Source: Agriotes lineatus (lineage: Eukaryota > Arthropoda > Insecta > Coleoptera > Elateridae). From it: a DNA stretch of 64,000 nucleotides. Shown piece by piece: positions 47,099 to 57,536 of the stretch; positions within the stretch are counted from its first letter, which is position 1; each line of letters begins with the position of its first letter. The stretch lies in the NCBI GenBank assembly GCA_940337035.1, contig OW679195.1:176548015-176612014 (forward strand), read 5' to 3'. The notes under the pieces were generated by a model. That model was not told where the DNA came from. It made no database searches and saw nothing but the letters and a program-made list of their open reading frames with translations. Both the position numbers and the translations under genes were made by a program.

Positions 47099-48338
47099 GG
47101 ATGCGAGTAATTGGAAGACGTTCGTCGCGAACCGGGTGTCCGAGATTCACGAACTAAGCAATAGGGAAGAATGGTTTCACGTGCGTACAAATTGCAACCC
47201 GTCCGATATAATTAGCAGGGGAATGTTACCCCAGGAGTTACTCCACTCGCGCTTGTGGTGGCACGGGCCAGAGTTTTTGTCACAGGCGGACTTAAAACCC
47301 CAGCCCGTTAAAATTGATTCGGGTGAGCTAGCAGCCCAAGAGTCGCGCCCAGTAGTGGCCACTCTTCACCATCGCGTCCCAGAATTTGAACTTTTCAGGC
47401 GCTATTCCAGTTTTACAAAATTACAGCGCGTAGTCGCGTACTGCCTGCGTCTCGCGGGAAACAGAAGCACCGAAACGCGCTGGTCGGGACCTCCAGCCAT
47501 TGACGAATTGGAGGACGCTACTCGCCGCCTGATCAAAATTGCACAGGCGGAAGTCTTTTCCGGAGAAATAGCAGTTTTGTCTAAAAAAGCGCCATTGCCG
47601 AAAAATAGTGCGCTGCTTTCTCTAAACCCATTTCTGGACGATCAGGGCCTACTGCGCGTGGGCGGCCGTCTAGAAAACTCCAATCTAAGCTTTGATCAAA
47701 AACATCCCCTTTTGTTACCAGCTAGTCACCCTTTGTCGTTGCTAATCGTGAAGCAAGAGCATTTGCGGCTCTTGCATTGTGGACACTCGGTGTTACTGGC
47801 CTCATTGCGGGATAAGTTTTGGATCGTGAGAGCCAAAGACCTAATACGTAAAGTAATACACAATTGCGTGATATGCTTCCGGGCCAAGCCTAAGATGAAT
47901 GAACACTTGATGGGATCACTACCCGAAGCTCGTGTCACACCCTCTCCCCCTTTCAGCAATTGCGGGATAGATTACGCGGGTCCCGTGTTTATAAAAAACA
48001 AATCCGGGCGAGGCGCGAAAGAAGTAAAGGCTTACGTAGCCCTATTTGTGTGTTTGGCCACGAAGGCTATTCATCTTGAACTCGTGGAAGACCTCACGAC
48101 GGAGGCTTTCATCGCATCGTTGAGGAGATTCATCTCCAGACGCGGTTTACCCTCCAACATATTTTCTGACAATGCTACCTGTTTCACCGGTGCCAGAAAT
48201 CAGCTATCGGAATTAAAAAATATCCTGTCAGGCTCTAGTGAGCAATGCATAAGGGAAGAATTGTCGAAACATAACATTAAGTGGAATTTTATTCCGGCAC
48301 GCTCTCCGCACTTTGGCGGCATTTGGGAAGCGGGGTAA
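47088..48338 (+). pseudogene. pol: BEL pol, RNase H end and integrase
   Basis: In the phase used after the 7-base duplication, the frame opens with the end of RNase H. It continues through a linker, a zinc-binding HHCC region (HLRLLHCGH to CVICFRAK) and the integrase core. The core has catalytic aspartates in GIDYAGP and FSDNATCF and the glutamate in GGIWEAG just before the break. The frame ends at a TAA where a G run (48333-48336) is one base short compared with the phase that follows. Confidence 0.9.
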
Positions 48339-48890
48339 AGTCATTGAAATATTATTTAAGGCGAATATCTTGCAATGCAAAGTTAACTTTCGTTGAGTAT
48401 TACACCATGCTGACTCAAGTGGAGGCGATACTAAATTCCCGCCCACTCTGTGTTTTCCCTACCGACGCCTCATCCCCGAAGTCCTTACTCCTGCCCACTT
48501 CTTGATCGGTCGGAAGCTGACTTCGTTTCCGGAAGCCCAACTCCAGGGCATACCGGAAAATCGTCTCAGCCGCTATGGGCTGGTCCAGCGGCTGTCCCAG
48601 CAGTTTTGGGATCGTTGGTCCCGGGACTACCTCCACCTCCTGCAGCGCCGGCCTAAGTGGAAGTCCTCCAGCACGTCTCTAGCCCCCCAGTGGGCGACGT
48701 GGTACTCGTCCACGACGAGGCATCTCCAAGCTACCGTTGGCCCCTGGCAATCATCTCGGCCACATATCCAGGAGCGGATGGTGTTGTGCGTGTGGTGCAA
48801 GTGCGCGATTCCCGAGGGAATCTCCTGAAACGCTCGGTGCGTAAAGTGTACATCCTACCCAAAGACGATCATTGCGATCAAGGGCAATAA
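48339..48890 (+). pseudogene. pol: BEL pol C-terminal region in three phases
   Basis: The end of the integrase (AILNSRPL motif) is in one phase to about 48476. HFLIGRKLTSFPE and the following part are in a second phase to about 48655. The DUF5641-like end, with GDVVLVHDE and RDSRGNLLKRSVRKVYILP, is in a third phase and stops at 48888-48890. The breaks fall near CCCC (48474-48477) and around 48650. The natural polyprotein end is the TAA at about 48890. The 68-108 codon frames in other phases are shadows. Confidence 0.85.
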
Positions 48891-49115
48891 GCATTGACTT
48901 TGCTCTTAGTTGGTAGTTTTCGCTAATTGAACATTTTGCTAGGTTTAGTTGTTTCTTTGCTTGTATTCATGCTAGTTGTAAGTTATCTGTAAGGCTCTTG
49001 GATTATCATCTGTCCTTAGTTCTTGTTATGCATTTAATTATTTGGTAGTGTTAGATTTCAGTTTAATTTTGGGATTTAATCACGTCGTGCCATATTCGGC
49101 ACTTCGGGGGCGGCA
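48891..49115 (+). other. BEL 3-prime untranslated region and polypurine tract
   Basis: No frame of note. The last bases CTTCGGGGGCGGCA (49102-49115) directly precede the 3-prime LTR; the G-rich part is the likely plus-strand primer tract. Confidence 0.7.
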
Positions 49116-49915
49116 TGTTTGATTCACACAGATGCGTGCATCAAAACCTTTTTGATTATAATTAATCACGTAATTCAAGTCATAACTGTTCTAACTCATT
49201 CAAAGGTCGTGGTAAAGTCAAATTTGCATCTTGCCGTATTTGTTTGCCTCTGTTAATGTTGGAAAGGATTTGTAAGCTTCTCTTAATGGCTTTTAAGCGG
49301 ATGGATACATTTTCTACTAGAACTTAAGCCGACTTAGCATATTTGGGAATCATGGGTTTATGGATTTCGTTCAATTGCCTCATTGAGAGAGCTTAGCATT
49401 AAGGTTTCTTAGAATAAGCATTTTTCCTAAATAACGTGCGACGCTCCGATTGGCTACGCAGGATCGCCTCAGCCAATAGTGTTTGAGCTTGCCCCTCCTT
49501 GAATTGGCGAGTTCGGCTCGTTGTAAATTCAGAGTTAGTTAGATTCAGGACTTCGAGGAAGCAAGTTCAGCTATGCTTTGTGCTGGGTTGCGGTCGTTCT
49601 AACTCCCTGGTAAAGACGTTGCCAGGTTGTTTTGTGTTACGGTTACGCGCAATTCGCTATTTTCGCGTGGCCAATCAAGCGTGTCACAACAGTTGAAGCT
49701 TTTGTAAAAAACCATAGTCCATCAGTGACGTTTGTAATCGTTGTTACTCAATATACTCGTGTTTGTTAAGTCTTGTTTCACTCCAACAACTAACTGAACC
49801 CAAGTCAGGGTTATTAAGTGGCAGTTCCCGGCAATCCCATTGAACCGGAATTCGCAGTGGATTATTGGGGGCCCCATTCGTGGAAGCCTCTTATCAAGTA
49901 ATCGTACAAAAAACA
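49116..49915 (+). repeat. 3-prime LTR (800 bp)
   Basis: Begins TGTTTGATTC and ends ACAAAAAACA. It is five bases shorter than the 5-prime LTR. The losses are near 49268, 49675, 49715, 49863 and 49899, mostly in runs of identical bases. Confidence 0.95.
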
Positions 49916-50256
49916 AATATTTTAAAAAATAATTAATTAATTTTCAGTTTCAGATAAAGATAAAGTAGTGCATGATGTATATCGTTAGATTGGTAATTAC
50001 ATTTTCTATCTAATGGTAAGATGGCCCTTAGTAGGTGCCATTTAAAAAAAGTGATTTTTTTTTAAAACGAGTTTAGCAAATTATATTCTTTTATTAAGGT
50101 TTGTTGTTGACCTTATTGATAAAATAGCTATTATTAGGAGTTGCTAGAGTAAATTAGAATAAATTTTTCCAAGTCAAGGCCTTCTATGGTAAAAAATAAA
50201 AATAAAAAAAATAATTTTTCTGTTAAAAAAATTTAAATTTGGCATAACTAATTATA

Positions 50257-51159
50257 CTGGCTGTTTCCTAAAAAACGCCGCAACCCATAACTCCGTTGTT
50301 TTAAATTTTAGACCCAACAAACTATATAATATATTCTTAAATGGCAAGATAAGAGCTACCTTTTGACATCCCGTCGTAAATATCGTTCAACTGTTTTGAT
50401 CAACGATGTTCAACTTTTTTATTTTAAATGGAACACCCTGTATATTTTTAGATATTTGGATTCAAGATAAAATTCTGCATGCAGTGGTATGCTTCATTTG
50501 TTTTTTAGACACTTAGAAATGTTTAAAATATTTTTTTTAATATTGCATGTAGACAGGTGTACAGCACCATAAAATTTTCAAGTGTGCCGTGGAAAACAAT
50601 CAGAATGTTAAAATATTTTATTGGAAAAAAAATCAAACAAAACTACAAAACGTATCTACAAGTATTGCTCAAACTGACCGCCACCTTGTTGAACACACAA
50701 CTGACATCTTCTAGTTACTCCATTAGTCGCATTCAATATCAAATTGGGAGGTATTTCGCGACAAGCATTGATAATCATCTGCCTCAGAATTTCTTCGTTT
50801 TCTGGACGTGTTAGATAAAATATTTCAACATTCTGATTGTTTTCCACGGCACACTTGAAATTTTATGGTACTGTACGACTGTCTACATTGCAATATTAAA
50901 AAATTATTTTAAACATTTTTAAGTGTCCAAAAAACAAATGAAGCATACTACTGTATGCAGAATTTCATCTGATCCAAATATCTAAAAATATATAGGGTGT
51001 TCCATTTAAAGTAGAAAAGTTGAACATCGTTGCTCAAAACAGTTGAAAGATATTTACGAACGGGTAGCTTGTCTTGCCATTTAAGAATATATAGTATGTT
51101 GGGTCTAAAATTTAAAACAACGGAGTTATGGGTTGCGGCGTTTTTTAGGAAACAGCCTG
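50257..51159. mobile_element. Inner palindromic Tc1/mariner-like element with transposase tail
   Basis: The 903-bp element is flanked by TA (50255-50256 and 51160-51161). Its ends are C(A/T)GGCTGTTTCCTAAAAAA and its complement. The arms of about 360 bp (50257-50622 and 50813-51159) are near-complementary. The unpaired middle (50623-50812) carries a transposase C-terminus on the minus strand. It lies in the right arm of the 41934-51371 palindrome, so it inserted later. Confidence 0.85.
50656..50850 (-). pseudogene. C-terminal fragment of an IS630/mariner-like transposase
   Basis: The minus strand reads MIINACREIPPNLILNATN and then RRCQLCVQQGGGQFEQYL, followed by a stop. This matches the usual tail of insect IS630/Tc1-type transposases (pattern RI..AC..I....L......RR...C....GGHFE.L). 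Only about 60 residues are present; the catalytic core was deleted. It marks the palindrome as a deletion derivative of an autonomous element. Confidence 0.75.
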
Positions 51160-51373
51160 TATGTAATTTGACTTGTAGATTCAGAAAAACATAAAATATA
51201 CATGGTGCTCCATTTAAAAAATCAAAGTTAGTATCATTTCCGTTAAAACCGGAAGTCAGCCATTTTGACTATATCTATCGCCCAATCAAAAATTATGTCT
51301 AGTATTGTATCCAAATCTATTCATAAATAAAGAAGATATAAGCATCGCCCTAGTCTCATTGTCACCCTGTATA

Positions 51374-51480
51374 CAGGAGTACTAGAAATCCAAAGGGTCA
51401 GAGCAGATGTTGCCTGTTTAGTTAGGGATGACTGAGCCACAAAGATCTCCATATGGAGATTTATATCTAAACGATTTTAT
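51374..51480 (+). pseudogene. Non-LTR endonuclease, second part
   Basis: Directly after the TA at 51372-51373 the plus strand reads GVLEIQRVRADVACLV, then a stop, then ISIWRFISKRF. This fits the endonuclease block usually read SGV....RA.AGV..LI....W..ISER. It is in phase with 41785-41933 once the intervening element and one TA are removed. Confidence 0.7.
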
Positions 51481-51499
51481 TAATTTCACAACGGAAAAT

Positions 51500-51790
51500 A
51501 AACTGCTCAACTACAGATCTAAAGAGTAGCTTCAGAATGTGTAGTTCAAAACGTGACCACCGAAGTTCTGTAGATGGCACCAAGTGGACAAGCCGCCACT
51601 GCTACAATGCTTGGAAATTTTGCAAAGTGGAAAATCGGCACCTTTCGCCAAAACCAAATAGCGCATGAAGGTGCTCGGGACCTTAGCAACAACTTTGCCC
51701 CCTTTCAAAATTTCGATATCTGTAGCCGTTTGAAAGTTACAGGCGATCCAGACAGACACACAGACAGACGGACGGACAAAACGTTCGCAT
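51500..51790. repeat. Repeat fragment with CAGACAGACACACAGACAG tract
   Basis: CCAGACAGACACACAGACAG at about 51749-51768 matches the tract of the dispersed repeats at 4609 and 54571, but the upstream sequence is different. It is probably the end of a related family. The mirrored 72- and 75-codon frames are unrecognised. Confidence 0.4.
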
Positions 51791-51879
51791 AAGTACGCTG
51801 AAGCTACTAATAAGTAAACATTTAGCTTTATTGCACTGTATTGCCCAAATGGAAACTAGAAAAAAAATATAAAATAGAT

Positions 51880-52720
51880 ATTTTTCAAGGATTTATAAAA
51901 TGCTGTGGAAGAAGCCAAAGAGAGAATGGTCATACATAATTGACTTGGTGGACGTGTAGTGTGTGATGTAATTAAGAAAGGCAAATTAATTAGGATATAT
52001 GGAGAATCAGTTGTAAATAATAAGAGAAATAAATTAATAGACTTTTGTGTACTATTTATTATTTTATTAATTATGACCACCATGTATAAACGTAAAGAAA
52101 TGTATAAATATCATGAATGTGACAAGTAGAAAAATTAATAATCGACTGTATGCTAATGCCTGAAATAGACAGAAAAAAAATTGAAAATGCCGTTATCAAG
52201 AGAAGACCAGCAATTGGTAGTGGCTATTATCTTCTCACCCTAGAATTATATAGAGTTGACGAAGACGTGCAACTACAACAAAACTTGGATAAATCACTGC
52301 CCAAAGTAAAAATACACAAAATTAGGGAAAATAATATCAGGAAGCGTTCGATGAGAAAACGGAGAATTGATTTACGTATATTGACAATGTAGAAGCAGAT
52401 TTGGAAGTGATGTTAATGGCATTAAAAACATAATTATGAGTAACGTAGTCATAGGGTGTAGAACATGGAATGCTACAAAAAAGAAAAAACGAACCGCATT
52501 ATGGAACGACGAACTTAAAACAGAAGCGCAAAAGGAAAATAGAGTGTAGAAAAGTATTTAACATGTATCAACATGGATATGGTTAAAGCGAAACAAATAA
52601 TGAAGGAAGCAGAAACCAGGACGTTGAAGAAATGTAATGAGAGAATGGAAGAATATTTTAGTAAGAATCAAATATATAAGATATTCAGCTAGATAAGTAC
52701 AATAAATGTAATACCCTTGT
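51880..52720 (+). pseudogene. Non-LTR endonuclease end and linker
   Basis: From about 52001 the plus strand reads GESVVNNKRNKLIDFCVL and later MYKRKEMYKYHE, which fit the block N..G..LIDFC......NT....K..HKYT of LINE endonucleases. VIKRRPAIGSGYYLLTLEL (about 52192) fits the GSDHYL motif. From about 52490 TALWNDELKTEAQKE fits the post-endonuclease linker. Stops interrupt it. It is probably the continuation of the copy at 41785 and 51374. Confidence 0.65.
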
Positions 52721-52724
52721 ACAG

Positions 52725-52935
52725 CTAAATGCTGTCTGTTCAGTCCCTTTCTTCAGCCTTTTCTATGTTGGGTTATGTCTTCATCCATGTCTCGCTTCCG
52801 TAACCCCATAACCCGCTCATTCTAGGAGCGCCGTGATCTTCCTGGTCTTTTATTTCATGAAAGATGCCAACGAATTATTATTTTACGCCATCGATCTTCT
52901 GACATTAAGTGTCCAAACCAGCATAAAGCGCCCAT
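52725..52935 (-). pseudogene. Non-LTR ORF2 C-terminal fragment
   Basis: In two phases the minus strand reads WFGHLMSEDRWRK, then GRSRRS, a stop, NERVMGL and RKRDMDEDITQHRKG. These match the C-terminal tail of LINE ORF2 proteins (pattern WFGHV.RM...R.........GRPR..W.D.V...M..R......A.DR..WR). The orientation is opposite to the neighbouring endonuclease fragment, so it is a different copy. Confidence 0.65.
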
Positions 52936-53301
52936 TTCCATTCCATTGCAATCTCCGTTCTACGTTCACCTGATTTCTTCGTTCGGAACCATAATAACCA
53001 CAACGTGTTGTATAAAATTTCGAAAACTCAACGAAGAAAAAAGCTTCACAAAAAACCTATTTAAAAAAAATACGGAATATAATAGAAAAACAAACATGTT
53101 GCTGAACTCTGGGAGAAAAATGCGAACAAACAACGTCTGCCTCAAAGAAATACAGTATGGAGAGAGAATCAAAAAGAGAATTCGGAATTTTATGGTATTT
53201 CGCCACTCTGCAAAATTCAAAATATTAAATATGGAACGTTTCGGGAGATAATCTGCTCTCGTTATCAACCAATAACAAAACTAAAAATGAATAAGGAAAA
53301 C
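52936..53301. other. No gene recognised
   Basis: Frames of about 100 codons occur on both strands over the same bases but show no known domain. Confidence 0.4.
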
Positions 53302-54570
53302 TTAGCTTTTCATTGGGACTGAGAAACGACCAACCTCCAGTGAATTGACAACTGACAGTTGATCTTTAGGAATCGACAGCCAACTTTTGTCTAAAAATAT
53401 TGAGAAAGACAAAATGCATTTTTCTTCGTTAAGTAAAATATACGCCGTTTCTTTAATTTTGCGTTTAGTTGACATCGATTCTTTAGATAAAGTCTTTGTG
53501 TTAAACCATTGTATTTTGTGGTTGTTATTCCAAGCATGTTGTGCAAGTTTAGACTTATTGAACTGATTTGTTTTAATCATATTTTTATGTTTTTTAACTC
53601 TAACGATAATACATACATACATAATACAACTCTAACTTCGAATGGTCTGAATGTTCCACCGATATAATATATCCTACATTCACAGGTAATACCATACATA
53701 TATACAATTGTTTGAATGTTGTTCTTCGCTTAACGGTTCATTTTTTTAAGAAATAACCGCAAGGTATTCAACGTTTTGAACACCGTCCTAACATTTAAAA
53801 TACTTCCAATTCGTCTAATTTTATCAGACATGCCTGGAATGTAAGATGTAGTTAGAGCATCAAATGTGTAATTTTGACCTAATATAATGAATTTTGTTGT
53901 CGTTTTCAACGTCAAAATAATGCATATATTTGCACTAGTTGCAATGTGAGATTTCATATTGACACTAGTGCTAATCTGAGATTTTAGAACAACTTGGTAG
54001 ATTTAAGTAAATGTATTTACTATGAAAATTAATGTGACGCAAAATTACAGAAAATCTGAATGCAACACGTTGCAAAATTAGTGTTTTTTACACACGTCTA
54101 GTGTGAAGAATACTTTCATTTTGCAACTTGATACCACATCCATATCAAGAGGCCAAATTGCAAAAATATCATCGACATATCTCCACCAAACTACTGGATT
54201 GTTGGTGTATGTGTAGACATGTTGTTGTTCAAAGTCTTCCATAAAAATGTTACTAACAATAGAAGATAAAGGAGAACCCACTGCCATCCCGAAATGTTGT
54301 TGGTAAAATTCATCGTTTAGTTGAAAGTATGTTGTTTTAATGCATAGCGTTAAAAGTTCCATAATGGTGTCAAAGTGTAATATTGTTCGTGTATGTAACG
54401 TGTTATCGTTTTGTAGCCTATGGTTTATGATGTTGAGTGTTTGTCTAATGGCACATTAGTGAAGAGACTAACTACATCAAAACTAACCATTAAGCGTTGT
54501 GTGTTTATGTTTGTTTCTTTAAAATTTTCAAGGACGTGTAGTATGGTTTCAGAGCAAATCGAGGTCCGCT
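53302..54570 (-). pseudogene. Penelope-like element remnant (RT, linker, GIY-YIG-side tail)
   Basis: From 54570 downwards the minus strand reads LMVSFDVVSLFTNVP, a one-base shift at about 54430, then TLNIINHRLQ and CIKTTYFQLNDEFYQQ. VGSPLSSIVSNIFMEDFE and RYVDDIFAIW (the RT catalytic box) follow. Near 53830, YIPGMSDKIRRIGSILN and VFKTLNTLR fit the linker. Near 53540, HKNMIK..LAQHAWNNNHKIQW fits the endonuclease-side C-terminus. These are Penelope RT signatures, not LINE. Several stops and shifts exist. The upstream end was cut by the dispersed repeat at 54571. Confidence 0.85.
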
Positions 54571-55215
54571 ACTTAATTTTTACAGTGAGACAAATTTCAG
54601 TGATCTTATAATTAGTCAAAAATTTCATTTTTAAAAGCATTTGTCAAAAAATTTCAAATATTACAAATTCTATAAAAACGGTACAAAATAGAGCGTTAGT
54701 TGAAGAGACAAATTCTCTCTAAAATTTTAAGCTGAATTAAAAAATGTAATAATATACCGGGTGTTCTATTTAAAATAGGAGTTAATAAAAAAATAGAACA
54801 AAAAACAAGAGAAGCCCACTTTAGAAGTATTCAACTAGAAAATCACCTAGTTCACATCAATATACATTAAAAATGTAAAGTTTGAAAAAAATCGTTAGAG
54901 CCGTTTTTAAAAAAATCGAAAAAAAACTGAAAAATCACAAGAGTAAACACCTACTTTTGGTTATGCGATTTTTTTCAAAAACTTGCTGTCGCATCTAGAT
55001 AGTACACAAAACTTATGTATGAAGTTTCAACGCCATACCTCTTTTCATTTTTGAGATATTCTGTTCACAGACAGACAGACAGACACACAGACAGACCAAC
55101 GAAAAAAAAATATGTTTTTTTGGGATCAGGGGACTCTAAAACGTGAAGATCTGTTGAAAACTCAATTTCGAATTTTTGAGGTGAATCCAATGCTTCTTTT
55201 ATTGTAAAAGGAAGT
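54571..55215. repeat. Dispersed repeat, copy B (uninterrupted)
   Basis: 645 bp matching 4609-5588 minus its insertion. The ends are ACTTAATTTTTACAG and GTAAAAGGAAGTA. It contains AGACAGACAGACACACAGAC and GGGGACTCTAAAACGTGAAG. It adjoins the Penelope remnant and may have truncated it. Confidence 0.8.
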
Positions 55216-55254
55216 AAAAATTGCAATACATGTAATCAACTCATAGGAAGTATA

Positions 55255-55740
55255 CAGAGCTTTTCCGGAACAACTAGCGGAGTAAGGCCATTACTATTTA
55301 TACTATTCTTAAATGACGCAGTAAAGGAGTGTAGTAAGTCCTTGTAAATGGTTCAATGGCCCATGCTGATGATGTATTAATAGTGAGAGTAGGCACTACC
55401 AACCAACTTCAACGTTTAAAACCCTGAACTTAAGAAAATACACATGGGAATAGATACCAAAAAGACGCAAAGTATGGTGACAAGCAAAGCTAGTGTAAAT
55501 CTAACACAGAGTATAAATAACAACTACTAGAAAAGTGCAATTTAAACAACTTATAATTATTAAATCAGTGTACGCAAAAATTGAAATTCTTGAAAACTAA
55601 AGTGAGACTGTATGATAGTGTTTTTGTGTAGACGTTAACGTACAATTGTGATTCTTGGGTGGTACAAAAAAAAACAATATGCAAGCAGTGCAGTGTGTCT
55701 TGGAATAATAAGAAGGAATAACTTTAGCAGATAGAAGACG
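55255..55740 (+). pseudogene. Non-LTR reverse transcriptase fragment
   Basis: The plus strand reads SFSGTTSGVRPLLFILFLND, a phase change, then AHADDVLIV (the YADD box with His for Tyr). LYDSVFV and TYNCDSWVVQKK follow, the block usually read LY...V.P.LTYG.E.W. Stops interrupt it. It may be the RT part of the retrotransposon at 51880-52720, separated by later insertions. Confidence 0.7.
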
Positions 55741-57289
55741 GAGAATTTTTACGATTTTCTAATACGTTTGCGTTCCGTAGTTGCAGTTATCATAGTTGCC
55801 GAATACGGAGTAATTTTAGTTTAAATTGTCGAAGCTTGAAAAGTTATGGGATGAAGCACTAATGTGTATTGAGTAATTGATTCAGGACTACATCAAATTC
55901 CCATCTCAAGATCATCATTTAAGACAATTAAATTAACTAAAGACGTGCATACAAAAATAAACAAATTACGATTCCTAACTTTTTATTAAAAATCGGTCTG
56001 GTAGTTAATAATTAAATCTCTTCCACTAAAATTGAGTTTCCTCGCAACTACAGCAGAATAAATGGTTTGTATTAAGACATTTCAATATCGAATATCTGAT
56101 GTTCCGTAATTTGTTTTAGCTATTAGATTGCCTCCTTCGTAAAGATAGACATCTCGTTGTACAGGAGTCAAATCTCTTCAAATGACTAATGATCGTGTCC
56201 ATCAGAAAGAGCAATTAGTTGTATTCTCAACGCAGTTATTAGGCTAAGAAACTGGCGTCAAGTAGGTGGCACCGAAAAATTGTGCAAAAATCCAACCAGC
56301 ATGAAATTCACGATTTTCTGGGCTCGTTCCGACTCAGATGGCCTCTTTGGCAGCCATTAGCAGGCGACGCAGGGGATAACCACCACAATACGCTGCAAAC
56401 AAGACTAATCGCTTTTTGATAAGCCCATTCTTTCAAAACGACCGCCAGCTTTTTGCGCAAGACCACACAGAACCAGAAAATTAAGTAAATGAAGCGAAGA
56501 TACCCCGATGATTCTGCACATTGGTTTTTGCCCTTGCGGTTAAAACGCGTTGCGTCACTGTTGAAAAAATCCGCGACAAGTAGGTGACTGGAAACTCGAA
56601 GAAGCTGCTTTTGCGGCCCATTTGAAAGTCCAAAATGGGTCACTCCCTTCCGTTCAGCAGAAAACTGTGCAGCCGGTGAGCCCACATAACAAATTCTGCA
56701 TTTGCCGGCAATAAACAACGCACTATCCCACAACGATCGACAAATTTATTAAAGGATTTGTCACGCTAAAACTGTACTTTTTATTCTGTAAGGCAACTTA
56801 CCCGCCCACGGGAGTTTAAATTCGCGGTACGTACGCAAATGATATCATCGTGGCGAATAAAACTGCTGTGAAAGTCGTGGTCAGTGTGAAACTTCGACTA
56901 CAGATAGAAAATGCGGATCTGCGTTTCCAATTTTGCAAATGATCAATAGTTCTGAATAACTTAGCAAATGTTACCATAAACAAATTCACGTCTTCACTTT
57001 TGAAAAGTCCTAGTACCGGAAATGTTTCCATTTACAAATTATTGACAGAAGGGTTAGCCGTGATCTTGACTTGCCCCATTCTGGAAGGTTACATTATAAA
57101 AAGTTTACTGACAGTGTAGTTTCACTATTGCATATTATACAGTGTGCACCGGATTAAATTTGCCATAGATGTAATAAAAAAATAAGAAATTCCCCGGATT
57201 ACATTCGCGATAGGTGTAATAAAAGAAGAAAATTAGTATTCTCTCGTTTTATGCAGTCTAGACCTACTTTATCTGGTGAATACATATTA
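55741..57289. other. No gene recognised; GC-richer island about 56280-57060
   Basis: The island holds a 141-codon minus-strand frame (56308-56733) and a 71-codon one (56816-57031), neither recognisable. It could be unique or conserved DNA. Elsewhere AT-rich. Confidence 0.4.
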
Positions 57290-57536
57290 TTTTGAGCTTG
57301 CATAGCAACCATTGCGTTAGGTATGTGTATTGGTGATGTGTTGACCTTGTTACTCTATCTCTTAGGTCTGTGGTTCTGAGTGAAGTACAGTTAATTTGGT
57401 GCCCAACTGTGAATGGTCTCACCGAATTGGATACCGATCGTCAAGGCCGTGGAAAAATTTTGCCCACCGTAGGATTCGAACCGAGGACTTGCTTAATGCA
57501 AGCCTAACGCTCTACCAACTGCGCTACACGCTTCTT
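57290..57536 (-). repeat. tRNA-derived SINE, copy 2
   Basis: Same unit and orientation as 10814-11040. The B box GGTTCGAATCC is intact here (complement at about 57474-57484), and the A-box region GCGCAGTTGGTAGAGCG is conserved. It carries about 20 bases (GACCTTGTTACTCTATCT) that copy 1 lacks. Confidence 0.85.

Larger units (their letters stand above)
42523..49915 (+). mobile_element. BEL/Pao LTR retrotransposon, complete but with coding breaks
   Basis: A 7393-bp element with two nearly identical LTRs, a tRNA-Tyr-type primer site, a gag-pol reading region and a purine-rich tract before the 3-prime LTR. Domain order is Gag (DUF1759), zinc knuckles, aspartic protease (DUF1758), reverse transcriptase, RNase H, integrase, C-terminal DUF5641-like domain. 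This order and these domains define BEL/Pao. There is no envelope-like frame between the end of pol (about 48890) and the 3-prime LTR. It inserted in the loop of the palindrome at 41934-51371. Coding breaks are one stop, one 7-bp tandem duplication and about three single-base shifts. Confidence 0.97.
41934..51371. mobile_element. Long palindromic TA-flanked element, host of two later insertions
   Basis: The left end (TAC)CGGGTGACAATGAGAC and the right end GTCTCATTGTCACCC are complements, with TA at 41932-41933 and 51372-51373. The left arm 41934-42500 pairs with the right arm, which is split into 49921-50256 and 51160-51371. Without the BEL element (42523-49915) and the inner palindrome (50257-51159), the original was about 1.1 kb with a loop of about 30-50 bases. 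Removing it with one TA puts the split endonuclease frame back in register. The type is Tc1/mariner-like by its TA target; no transposase of its own. Confidence 0.85.

Noticed and set aside
56308..56733. 141-codon minus-strand frame in a GC-richer island
   Set aside because: No recognisable domain; GC-rich islands lower stop frequency. Could be revisited with RNA data.
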